Assembly: GCA_030609865.1 (NCBI GenBank)
Contig: JAUWSZ010000155.1
Location: 1-6,501 of the forward strand
Direction: 5' to 3'
DNA from: a bacterium
GTDB taxonomy: Bacteria > Desulfobacterota > DSWW01
Length of the DNA: 6,501 bases
The notes under the pieces: model-generated
The model's database searches: none
What the model was told of the DNA's origin: nothing
The model's input: the letters and a program-made list of their open reading frames with translations, nothing else
Part shown: piece by piece, positions 1 through 5,712 of the stretch
How the letters are laid out: the number at the start of each line of letters is the position of its first letter
How positions within the stretch are numbered: position 1 is the first letter of the stretch
Program-made: the position numbers and the translations under genes

Positions 1-69
1 AACAGCATACCTCTTCGTCGGCAGCTTTGTCACCGGGGGAAGAGAAACCAACCCAGAGCAAGATATTCT

Positions 70-98
70 TTGACATCTGATGCGCCATGAACTATCAT
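70..98 (+). promoter_or_regulatory. Sigma70-type promoter of the vapBC operon
   Basis: TTGACA (70-75) is a perfect -35 box. After exactly 17 bases comes TATCAT (93-98), five of six to the -10 consensus. The expected start of transcription, about 7 bases past the -10, is near A105, three bases before the ATG at 108. The antitoxin mRNA would therefore be leaderless or nearly so, which agrees with the absence of a Shine-Dalgarno sequence there. A short dyad CATC-T-GATG (74-82) lies in the spacer and could be part of a ribbon-helix-helix operator, but it is too short to be sure. Confidence 0.6.
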
Positions 99-107
99 CA
101 TAACATC

Positions 108-371
108 ATGAGAACGACCGTGAATATCGACGACCCGATCCTCAAGGAGCTGAAGAAGCTCCAGACGGAAAAGGGGAAATCCCTGGGGCGGCTGATTTCA
201 GACTTGCTGGCACAGGCGCTTCATGTGCGCAAGGGAGCAGGCAAGAGGCCCAGGAACCGTCGCTGGATCTCCCGAGGAATGGGAGCGCGCATCGATCTGG
301 CCGACAAGGAGGCCCTCTACGCCGCGCTCGAGCAGAAAGCGCCGGTGGCTGAAGAAGAGGACGGTCCGTGA
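108..371 (+). CDS. vapB: VapB-type antitoxin, ribbon-helix-helix family
   Basis: This is an 87-residue antitoxin that would bind and neutralise the PIN toxin encoded directly downstream and repress its own operon. The N-terminus MRTTVNIDDPILKEL fits a ribbon-helix-helix fold: a short beta strand (residues 2-8), then two helices (about 10-22 and 26-39, the second LGRLISDLLAQALHV). A basic linker (about 41-57, KGAGKRPRNRR) follows, then a C-terminal helix with DLADKEALYAALE. That tail is typical of VapB partners of this PIN subfamily and would be the toxin-binding part. An in-frame ATG at 87 exists, but it lies inside the predicted promoter (before the -10), so 108 is preferred. Neither start has a visible Shine-Dalgarno. 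The stop codon overlaps the toxin start (GTGA, 368-371), which implies translational coupling. The family call rests on pattern recognition without a database search. Confidence 0.8.
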   Translation: MRTTVNIDDPILKELKKLQTEKGKSLGRLISDLLAQALHVRKGAGKRPRNRRWISRGMGARIDLADKEALYAALEQKAPVAEEEDGP

Positions 372-802
372 GTTTCGCGCTCGACGTGAACATCCTGCTG
401 TACGCCTCCGATTCCGACAGCCCCCACCACGAAAGGGCCGCCTCCTTCCTCGAGCAATGCATACAGCAGGAAGAGCTCTTCTGTCTCGGATGGCCGACGG
501 TGATGAGCTACCTGCGAATCGCCACGCATCCTTCTATTTTCGTGCGTCCCCTGACACCGGATGAGGCGATGACCAATGTCGAGACACTCCTGAATCTGCC
601 GCACATGCGTTTCCTGGCGGAAGAGGAGGGATTCTGGGAAGTCTATCGAAAGCTGACACGGGAAACGCCGACCCGGGGCAATCTCGTGCCCGATGCGCAT
701 CTCGCCGCAATCCTGCGTCAACACGGGGTGAAGCGGCTCTACACCCATGACCGGGACTTCCTTAAGTTCTCTTTCCTCGACGTCCGTGATCCTCTTGCGT
801 GA
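368..802 (+). CDS. vapC: VapC-type toxin, PIN-domain endoribonuclease
   Basis: This is a 144-residue single PIN domain starting at GTG and overlapping the antitoxin stop by 4 bases. VapC toxins are Mg2+-dependent RNases that cut tRNA or rRNA and stop translation until neutralised by VapB. Visible catalytic acids are D6 in LDVNILLYA, D109 in NLVPDAHLAA, and D128/D130 in THDRDF. The middle motif reads GWPTVMSYLRIATHPSIF (about 41-58) and has no Glu at the place where classical PIN domains carry their second acid. As I recall, the VapC branch with W-P...LRxATxPxxF and RGNLVxDAHLAA motifs normally looks like this, so I do not read it as inactivation. Length and motif order are complete. Nothing downstream belongs to the operon: 26 bases after the stop a new promoter begins. 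Confidence 0.88.
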   Translation: MSFALDVNILLYASDSDSPHHERAASFLEQCIQQEELFCLGWPTVMSYLRIATHPSIFVRPLTPDEAMTNVETLLNLPHMRFLAEEEGFWEVYRKLTRETPTRGNLVPDAHLAAILRQHGVKRLYTHDRDFLKFSFLDVRDPLA

Positions 803-827
803 ATTGCACAAGCACACGAGAAAGGGC

Positions 828-856
828 TTGACAATGGGGCGTCACGCCCCTAGAAT
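828..856 (+). promoter_or_regulatory. Sigma70-type promoter of the marR-like gene
   Basis: TTGACA (828-833) is a perfect -35 box. After exactly 17 bases comes TAGAAT (851-856), five of six to the -10 consensus. Transcription is expected to start near 863, inside the dyad at 860-872 and about 14-26 bases before the two candidate start codons. The spacer is almost entirely filled by a GC-rich perfect inverted repeat (836-850). Confidence 0.65.
836..850. repeat. Perfect inverted repeat in the marR promoter spacer
   Basis: GGGGCG (836-841), TCA, CGCCCC (845-850) are perfect 6-base arms around a 3-base centre, lying wholly between the -35 and -10 boxes. A protein bound here would block RNA polymerase, so an operator is the simplest reading. 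The repeat differs from the TTGA/TCAA dyads nearby, which would imply a second regulator if it is real. It is not transcribed from the predicted start, so it is not an RNA hairpin of this message. Confidence 0.4.
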
Positions 857-859
857 TAG

Positions 860-872
860 TTTGATATTCAAA
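860..872. promoter_or_regulatory. Candidate MarR operator at the marR transcription start
   Basis: TTTGA-TAT-TCAAA is a perfect dyad with 5-base arms, starting 4 bases after the -10 box and covering the predicted transcription start. The 12-base word TTTGATATTCAA recurs exactly at 1368-1379 in the next promoter. Short AT-rich dyads of this size next to the -10 are common MarR-family binding sites, so autorepression is likely. Confidence 0.6.
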
Positions 873-888
873 ATACATGGGCGGCCGC

Positions 889-1332
889 ATGTCTGAAGAG
901 AAAAAAATACGGCAATTCAACGAGTTACTCGTTTCCATCTCGACCAACATGATGCTCCACGAGATGGACAACCTGAAGAAGAAGCTCCTCCTCCGGACCC
1001 TCTCGTTCCAGGAGATGCATACGATCGAGATCGTCGGAAACCTCGAGGGGGTGAACATGGGTAGGCTGGCCAGGGAGGCGAAGGTGACCCAGGGCACCAT
1101 GTCCGTGATGGTCAAGAAGCTCGTGAAAAAAGGGCTGGGGGAGAGGAACGGCAGCCCGGAAGACCTTCGGGTTGTCAATGTGCGGCTGACAGAGAAGGGC
1201 AGAGACGCCTATCAGCAGCACGGAGAGATGCACATGAAGGCGACCCGTGAGTGGCTCTCGCTCGTGAGCGAGGAAGAGCAGGAGATCATGCTGATGGTCC
1301 TGAAGAAAATCAATCGCTTTCTCACGGGCTGA
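889..1332 (+). CDS. MarR-family winged-helix transcriptional regulator
   Basis: This is a 147-residue regulator of the usual MarR length. MarR proteins act as dimers and typically release their operator when they bind a small aromatic or lipophilic ligand or are oxidised. After an N-terminal dimerisation helix (about 5-30), the winged helix covers about residues 38-105. The helix SFQEMHTIEIVGN is followed by NMGRLAREAKVTQGTMSVMVKKLVKKGL (recognition helix about 66-81) and the wing ERNGSPEDLRVVNVRLTEKG, with the D92-x-R94 pair typical of the family. C-terminal helices (about 106-145) complete the dimer interface. An in-frame ATG at 877 would add MGGR. Neither start has a good Shine-Dalgarno, and 889 is chosen because MSEEKK is a more natural N-terminus. 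It lies just upstream of, and on the same strand as, the oxidoreductase-hydrolase operon, and shares an operator word with it. It contains no cysteine, so oxidation sensing is unlikely. Confidence 0.88.
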   Translation: MSEEKKIRQFNELLVSISTNMMLHEMDNLKKKLLLRTLSFQEMHTIEIVGNLEGVNMGRLAREAKVTQGTMSVMVKKLVKKGLGERNGSPEDLRVVNVRLTEKGRDAYQQHGEMHMKATREWLSLVSEEEQEIMLMVLKKINRFLTG

Positions 1333-1339
1333 TCTTTTT

Positions 1340-1369
1340 TTGACCCTATATATTGAAGTTCAATATATT
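1340..1369 (+). promoter_or_regulatory. Probable promoter of the oxidoreductase-hydrolase operon
   Basis: TTGACC (1340-1345, five of six) and TATATT (1364-1369, five of six) are separated by 18 bases. A 21-base perfect palindrome sits in the spacer and over most of the -10, and a second dyad begins at the -10 and covers the predicted start near 1376. The layout suggests tight repression when the operators are filled. The downstream leader of about 65 bases contains another dyad (1400-1418). Confidence 0.5.
1348..1368. promoter_or_regulatory. 21-base perfect palindrome, candidate MarR operator
   Basis: ATATATTGAA (1348-1357), G, TTCAATATAT (1359-1368) are perfect 10-base arms around a single central base. 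The core TTGAA-G-TTCAA resembles the TTGA/TCAA dyad next to it. The dyad centres (1358 and 1374) are 16 bases apart. The position between -35 and -10 fits a repressor site. Use by the adjacent MarR protein is inferred from proximity and half-site similarity. Confidence 0.6.
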
Positions 1370-1379
1370 TGATATTCAA
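1368..1379. promoter_or_regulatory. Second copy of the 12-base operator word
   Basis: TTTGATATTCAA is an exact repeat of 860-871 at the marR promoter. Here the dyad arms are TTGA and TCAA around TAT, and the word overlaps the end of the -10 and the predicted transcription start. It shares base T1368 with the long palindrome, so two regulator dimers could sit side by side. Confidence 0.6.
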
Positions 1380-1399
1380 TGGGGTGAGACACAACGAGT

Positions 1400-1418
1400 C
1401 GATTGCCCGCGGCAATCG
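1400..1418. repeat. Perfect inverted repeat in the operon leader
   Basis: CGATTGCC (1400-1407), CGC, GGCAATCG (1411-1418) are perfect 8-base arms around a 3-base centre. The repeat lies in the predicted 5' untranslated leader, ending 10 bases before the Shine-Dalgarno. It may act as DNA (an operator; the TTGCC-nnn-GGCAA core resembles the E. coli mar operator) or as a leader RNA stem near the ribosome site. The sequence alone does not decide between them. Confidence 0.5.
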
Positions 1419-1428
1419 CATTCCAAAA

Positions 1429-1434
1429 AGGAGG
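1429..1434 (+). promoter_or_regulatory. Shine-Dalgarno deciding the oxidoreductase start
   Basis: AGGAGG is a perfect ribosome-binding core, 7 bases before the ATG at 1442. It fixes the start there; an in-frame TTG at 1403 lies inside the leader dyad and upstream of this site. Confidence 0.9.
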
Positions 1435-1441
1435 TTTTGTC

Positions 1442-2809
1442 ATGGCAGATTTGAGTGTGGACTTTGCCGGGCTGCGGCTTAGGAACCCGTTGGTCGCGTC
1501 GGCCGGACCGGTAACCGCAAACGTGGAAATGGCCCGGAAATTGACGGACGCCGGCGTGGGCGCGATCGTCACGAAGACAGGCTTCACGAAGAGAGAATAC
1601 GAGAAATGGGTCGGCAGGAAGGGCATCTTTCCCTACAAGCCTGTTTACAAGTACCAGAGCCTGCACAAGGGGAGACTCTTGTCGCTCCCTACCCTGTCTG
1701 ACGTCCCGGTCTCGGAAATGGCGCGGAGGGTCGAACAGATGAAGGCCCTGGACGTCCCGATCGTGGGCAGCATCATGGGGCTTACTCCCCAGGGCTACCG
1801 GGAGAGCGCAAGGATCCTGGAGAGCGCCGGCGCGGATGCGCTCGAGCTGGACTTGTGCTGCCCGATCCCGGAGTTCACGTCCAAATACAAGTACGCGGGC
1901 CAGAGCATCAACTTCACCCCGAAGCTCTACGCAAAACTCGTGAAGTCCGTGAAGGAAGTGGTGTCCATCCCGGTGGGCGCCAAGTCAACGGTCTGCCTTT
2001 ATGTCTACCCCAAGCTGCTCGAGGGGTTGATCCGCACGAAGGTCGCGAACAGCCTTCCCGACTTCGTCACGCTCGTCGGTCAACTCGACGAGAACCCGGG
2101 CGTGAACCTGGAGACGCTCCAGCCGTTGATCCCGCACATCTCCACCTTCGGGTGGCAGGGAAGCCTGGCCAAGCTCACCTACTCGGCACTGGCCACCTTC
2201 AGCAGCGCCCTCGGCACGAGACATCCTGTTCTGTCCGCATCGGGTGGGATCAGGGACGTGGAGGGGGTGATCACCTCGATGGCCCTGGGCGCCACCACGG
2301 TCCAGTTCCAGACGGCGATCCTGGATAGAGGGGTCAAGGTTCTTACGAAGATCCGGAAGGACCTCGAGGACTATCTCGTGGAGCACAACATTGCAGCCCT
2401 CGAGCAGATCATCGGCCGAGCGAGCCAAAGCTACATTCCCTCCATCCTGCTTGGGTCCTTCATGCTGGAGCGGGACAGTCTCTACGGGAGGCTGTTCGCC
2501 GAGGTGGACCCGGATCTCTGCAACGGGTGCGGGCTCTGCGCAGAGGTCTGCACCGAGCACGCGGTCGAGATGAGAGAGAACCAGGCCTTCATCCGGACGA
2601 AGGCCTGCAGGGCCTGCAACCTCTGCGTGCTCAAGTGCCCCCAGGGCGCCATCCATCTGGAGAACTACGAACAACTGGAGGCGCTGATCGAGAAGTACAA
2701 GCAGGCAGAGGCGGGCAGGTCGTTCCGGGCCTTCATGGGCAAGGAGAGGATCGGCCTGGCGGACAAGCTCGCCATGCCCGCCAAGCTCCGGAGCTGGGGC
2801 CTGGGCTGA
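1442..2809 (+). CDS. PreA/DHOD-like FMN oxidoreductase with 2x[4Fe-4S] ferredoxin domain
   Basis: This 455-residue cytoplasmic flavoprotein has the layout of bacterial PreA (dihydropyrimidine dehydrogenase subunit). A dihydroorotate-dehydrogenase-type TIM barrel (about 1-340) is followed by a two-cluster ferredoxin domain (about 352-405) and a short helical tail. Barrel marks are the start DFAGLRLRNPLVASAGP, K45 in VTKTGF, the FMN-phosphate loop SASGGI (265-270) and GATTVQFQTAIL (283-294). The active-site loop reads LDLCCPIP: C140 matches the catalytic Cys of class-1 DHOD/DPD (usual NLSCPxx), but the ligand-binding Asn is D137 and the Ser is C139. The later Asn-Thr pair is also not evident (FVTLVGQ, 208-214). 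Cluster ligands are C360, C363, C366, C370 and C389, C392, C395, C399. Family members reduce or oxidise cyclic C=C bonds. PreA needs a flavin/NAD(P)H partner (PreT), and none is encoded here. With the altered substrate residues, pyrimidine is doubtful as substrate. It is first in an operon, 20 bases before the hydrolase. Confidence 0.85.
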   Translation: MADLSVDFAGLRLRNPLVASAGPVTANVEMARKLTDAGVGAIVTKTGFTKREYEKWVGRKGIFPYKPVYKYQSLHKGRLLSLPTLSDVPVSEMARRVEQMKALDVPIVGSIMGLTPQGYRESARILESAGADALELDLCCPIPEFTSKYKYAGQSINFTPKLYAKLVKSVKEVVSIPVGAKSTVCLYVYPKLLEGLIRTKVANSLPDFVTLVGQLDENPGVNLETLQPLIPHISTFGWQGSLAKLTYSALATFSSALGTRHPVLSASGGIRDVEGVITSMALGATTVQFQTAILDRGVKVLTKIRKDLEDYLVEHNIAALEQIIGRASQSYIPSILLGSFMLERDSLYGRLFAEVDPDLCNGCGLCAEVCTEHAVEMRENQAFIRTKACRACNLCVLKCPQGAIHLENYEQLEALIEKYKQAEAGRSFRAFMGKERIGLADKLAMPAKLRSWGLG

Positions 2810-2816
2810 GGGATGC

Positions 2817-2822
2817 AAGGAG
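2817..2822 (+). promoter_or_regulatory. Shine-Dalgarno deciding the hydrolase start
   Basis: AAGGAG lies 7 bases before the ATG at 2830, within the 20-base gap after the oxidoreductase stop. It supports 2830 over the in-frame ATG at 2881, which has only a weak purine stretch before it. Confidence 0.85.
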
Positions 2823-2829
2823 AAGAAAT

Positions 2830-4026
2830 ATGAAATCGCAATTCAATATCGGCACACACCATTTTCATGAAGAACCCAATATGAACTACCAGTTCAATCG
2901 CGTCTATTCCGTGTTCGGCGGTGATTTGAACGAAATCCGGGATGCGTCAAGAAGAACAGAAACGCTCGATGACTGGAAGAGGGTGTTCCTGAGGCTGGCG
3001 GAAACCGCAAAGGCTGAAAAGAGGTTCACGCATGCTGCGGCTTATTACCGGGGCGCAAATTTCTATATTTCGCCGGACGATCCGGACAAAGAGAGCAGTT
3101 ATGATGAATATGTCGCCCTGATTCGTCAAATATATCAGACTGAATTCGAAACCGGCATGATCAAAGAACATAGAGTCCCTTACGAAAACGCCTATCTTCC
3201 GGTATGGCAGGTCAATCCCGCAAATAAGGATGTCAGAAGAAACGTGGTGGTGATGCATCTGGGATTTGATGCGGTGAAGGAGGAATTGATCCCGATCATT
3301 CACTTCTTCCGCGATGCCGATCTGGAATTGTATCTTTTTGAAGGCCCCGGACAGGGGGAGACCTTGAACAAGAACAATATCCATATGACCCATGAACATG
3401 AAAAACCTGTCAAAGCGATTCTGGATTTTTTCAATCTGGAGGATGTCACTTTGATCGGTTTGTCGCTCGGCGGCTATCTCGCGCCCAGGGCCGGCATATA
3501 CGAGCAAAGAGTAAAGCGCGTCGTCGCGTGGGGGGTGATGTATGATTTTCTGGATACGGTGCTCTCACGCCGCGGAAAGCTATTGGAAATCCTCTTGAGA
3601 GCGCTACTAGGGGTGAAAGCGTCTGCAGCGATAAATGCGATTGCAAGAGCAAGAATGAAAAAGGACACCTATGCAAAATGGGGTATTGAGCACGGCATGT
3701 ATGTTCTGGGAGCAAAATCGCCGTATGAATATTTTCAGAAACTGAAATTGTATTCGATGAAGTCTATTTCGCATCTGGTCAAACAGGATTTCTTGTTGAT
3801 ATCAGGGACGGACGACCATTTTGTGCCCCTGTCCCATTTTCACAAGCAATCCGAAAAACTGGTAAACGTCAGATCATTTACCGGAAGAATATTCACAAAA
3901 TACGAACATGCGGAAAACCACGTACAATTCGGAAATATCCCTCTGGTTGTCCAATTCATAATCAACTGGAGAACAAACACAGACATCCGGCCTTCGCCGA
4001 CATTGAATACGTCACCACGTTTATGA
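2830..4026 (+). CDS. Alpha/beta hydrolase, FrsA/Ayg1/pseudooxynicotine-hydrolase type
   Basis: This is a 398-residue cytoplasmic alpha/beta hydrolase. A helical N-terminal part (about 28-115, including DDWKRVFLRLAETA and FTHAAAYYRGANFY) precedes the core, as in 2,6-dihydropseudooxynicotine hydrolase, Ayg1 and FrsA relatives. Core marks are the FEGPGQGET loop (170-178), nucleophile S212 in the elbow GLSLGG (210-215), the acid D328 or D329 in GTDDHFVP, and a histidine in YEHAENHVQFGN, probably H364. Helices at about 236-310 form the lid. Relatives cut C-C bonds of beta-dicarbonyl-like compounds or esters; the substrate here is unknown. It follows the oxidoreductase by 20 bases with its own Shine-Dalgarno, so it is co-transcribed and may act on that enzyme's product. 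Sample lines are far more AT-rich (3061-3120 about 47% GC, 3841-3900 about 37%) than the oxidoreductase (2281-2340 about 67%), which suggests foreign origin. The stop overlaps the stop of the minus-strand transporter. Confidence 0.82.
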   Translation: MKSQFNIGTHHFHEEPNMNYQFNRVYSVFGGDLNEIRDASRRTETLDDWKRVFLRLAETAKAEKRFTHAAAYYRGANFYISPDDPDKESSYDEYVALIRQIYQTEFETGMIKEHRVPYENAYLPVWQVNPANKDVRRNVVVMHLGFDAVKEELIPIIHFFRDADLELYLFEGPGQGETLNKNNIHMTHEHEKPVKAILDFFNLEDVTLIGLSLGGYLAPRAGIYEQRVKRVVAWGVMYDFLDTVLSRRGKLLEILLRALLGVKASAAINAIARARMKKDTYAKWGIEHGMYVLGAKSPYEYFQKLKLYSMKSISHLVKQDFLLISGTDDHFVPLSHFHKQSEKLVNVRSFTGRIFTKYEHAENHVQFGNIPLVVQFIINWRTNTDIRPSPTLNTSPRL

Positions 4027-5706
4027 GCCAGGGCTCGTCGCCTCACCTTTCGCGGAAGACGCCTTCTCTTCCCTCTCCCTCCCAAAGGGCTTCAGGAAGA
4101 CGAACAGGGCCGGCGTAATCAGCAGGTCCGCCGCCAGGGCGGCAACGATCCCCGCGCCGGCAAGTATCCCCATGGAGACCAAGCTGCGCATGTCGGAGAA
4201 CCCGAAGATGGAGAACCCAAGGGCCAGGATGACGGTCGTAAACAGGATCGCGGGCCCCACCCTGCCGAAGGTTCTCCGGTTCGCTTCCCGGTACCGGCCG
4301 CAAGCCCGGAACTCCTGCTTGAAATGGAGGATGTAGTGTACCGTGTCATCCACCGCAATGCCGATGATCATCGGCATGACCATGACGGTCACCATGTCCA
4401 GTGGGATCTCCGCCATCCCCATGATGCCTCCGATCACGAGCACCGGGAACGCATTCGGGATCATGGACAGAAGCCCGACCGGTATCGACCTCAGGATGAG
4501 AATCATCAGAAGGGTGATAACGCCGAAGGCAGCTGTCACGGAGGCTACCTGTCCGCGGCTGAGCATGTTCACCATCTTCATCATCAGTGGAATCTCGCCC
4601 ACGATCTCGATGCGGGTGCCCTCGGGGAACAGCTCCCCTCCGAGTCGTTCGATCTCCTGGAACAGGTCGGTCATGGTCGTTGAAGAGGCCTTCACCTGGA
4701 CCGAAATCCGGAGGTTCCGGTAGTCGTAATCGATCCATTCCTGCAGTTCTTCTCCGCCCGACATCTCGTAGAGCAGCAGATACTGGGCCACGAGTTCGCG
4801 TGTCGGGGGCAGGCGGTAGTGTTCGATGCGCTTGCCGTTCATCGTCATGTTGATGTCCTGCAGGATCTCGACGACCGAGGTCGTAACGGCCGTCGACTCC
4901 CACCCGTTGATCACGTCGGAGATGGACCGGACCGCCTTCAGGACTTCCGGGTCCTTGGCCATGCCGTCCGCCGGGGTGACGATCAGCACTTCGTACGAGT
5001 AAAGCCCTCCGAGGCTCTCGATGATATGCTTCGCGTCCCGCACGAACCCGACCTTCTCCCCCATGATCTCCAGGAAATCCGTATCCACCTCGACCCTGAA
5101 CGCATACGCCACGAGGACCGCCGCCACACCGAGAGAGGCCAGGCCCACAGCAAGCGGCCTCTTCGTCACCAGATCGGCCCAGCTCTCCATGGCTCTGGAT
5201 CTTTTCTTCACCATGGCGGCGCCCCGCTGCACTTCACGGTCGCGACCGAAGGAAAAGGCGACGGGAACGAGAATCATGACGAGCAGGTAGGTCACGAGGA
5301 CCCCGAGGGTACAAAGAGCACCCGTTTCTCTTATGGGTCGTATGGGGACGAGCAGGAAGGAGGCAAAGCCCAGGGAGGTCGTCAGGGCCGTGACGAAACA
5401 CGGCCAGCCGGAGTGAAAATACGCGTATTCGATCGCTTCCGAGCGAGAGCCGAACCGAAGGAGGCCGGTCTGGAGGTGGTTGATCACGTGGATGGAATAA
5501 CTGATCGAGATGACCAGAATCAGGGTGGAGACCACCGTGCTCACGAGGGTCATGGGCAGGCCGAGCCAGCCCATGATTCCGTAAAGAATCACGAGGGTGG
5601 AGGCGACCACCAGAAAGGGCGCCACGACCCCGGCGGGGCTGCGAAACAGAACGACCATCAACACGACGGAAACCAGGAGCGCGATCAGGCCGAATCTCTT
5701 GGCTTC
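4021..5706 (-). pseudogene. RND-superfamily transporter, N-terminus missing
   Basis: This is the C-terminal two thirds of an RND/MMPL-type exporter (COG1033-like), an inner-membrane proton-driven pump for lipophilic substrates. Counting residues from a GTG at 5664, membrane segments fall at about -10 to 7, 11-32, 38-58, 88-106, 114-137 and 169-188; a soluble periplasmic domain at 190-370; then 373-391, 393-417, 421-446, 470-489 and 494-524. These fit TM2-TM12 of the 12-segment fold. TM1 and the first periplasmic domain, roughly 230-270 residues, are absent. TM10 carries the proton-relay pair D439-D440 (GIAVDDTVHY), while TM4 has SISYSIHV without Asp. Reading back from 5664 the frame stays RND-like (AKRFGLIALLVSVV) to about 5703-5706, loses resemblance, and meets a TGA at 5745-5743. 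No Shine-Dalgarno precedes any early start codon. Its stop overlaps the hydrolase stop by 6 bases, tail to tail. If the left part is still translated, the pump is probably non-functional. Confidence 0.8.
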
Positions 5707-5712
5707 TCGCGG
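5700..5712. other. Head-to-head junction of two truncated genes
   Basis: The minus-strand RND similarity and the plus-strand TetR similarity both stop within about a dozen bases here, with no room for promoters, start codons, the TetR DNA-binding domain or RND TM1. A deletion between divergent genes explains both losses in one event. The exact breakpoint cannot be placed by eye, and an assembly misjoin is an alternative. Confidence 0.6.

Noticed and set aside
1331..1345. T7 run after the marR stop as an intrinsic terminator
   Set aside because: No stable hairpin precedes the T run, and it sits immediately before the next -35 box.
1403..1441. TTG start giving a 13-residue N-terminal extension of the oxidoreductase
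   Set aside because: It lies in the leader dyad; the perfect AGGAGG 7 bases before the ATG at 1442 and the family N-terminus (DFAGLRLRNP) support 1442.
1886..1906. Apparent loss of the catalytic Cys in the oxidoreductase (YAGQ compared with ACGQ of dihydropyrimidine dehydrogenase)
   Set aside because: The catalytic Cys of class-1 DHOD/DPD lies in the N-L-S-C-P motif, and the matching C140 is present. Only the flanking Asn and Ser positions differ.
1985..2818. Long minus-strand frame of 277 codons opposite the oxidoreductase
   Set aside because: It has low-complexity, non-domain sequence typical of antisense frames in GC-rich genes; the plus-strand gene has clear motifs and a Shine-Dalgarno.
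5656..5664. GTG, TTG and ATG codons as genuine starts of a short RND protein
   Set aside because: They fall inside a membrane segment, have no Shine-Dalgarno before them, and RND-like sequence continues upstream to about 5703-5706.
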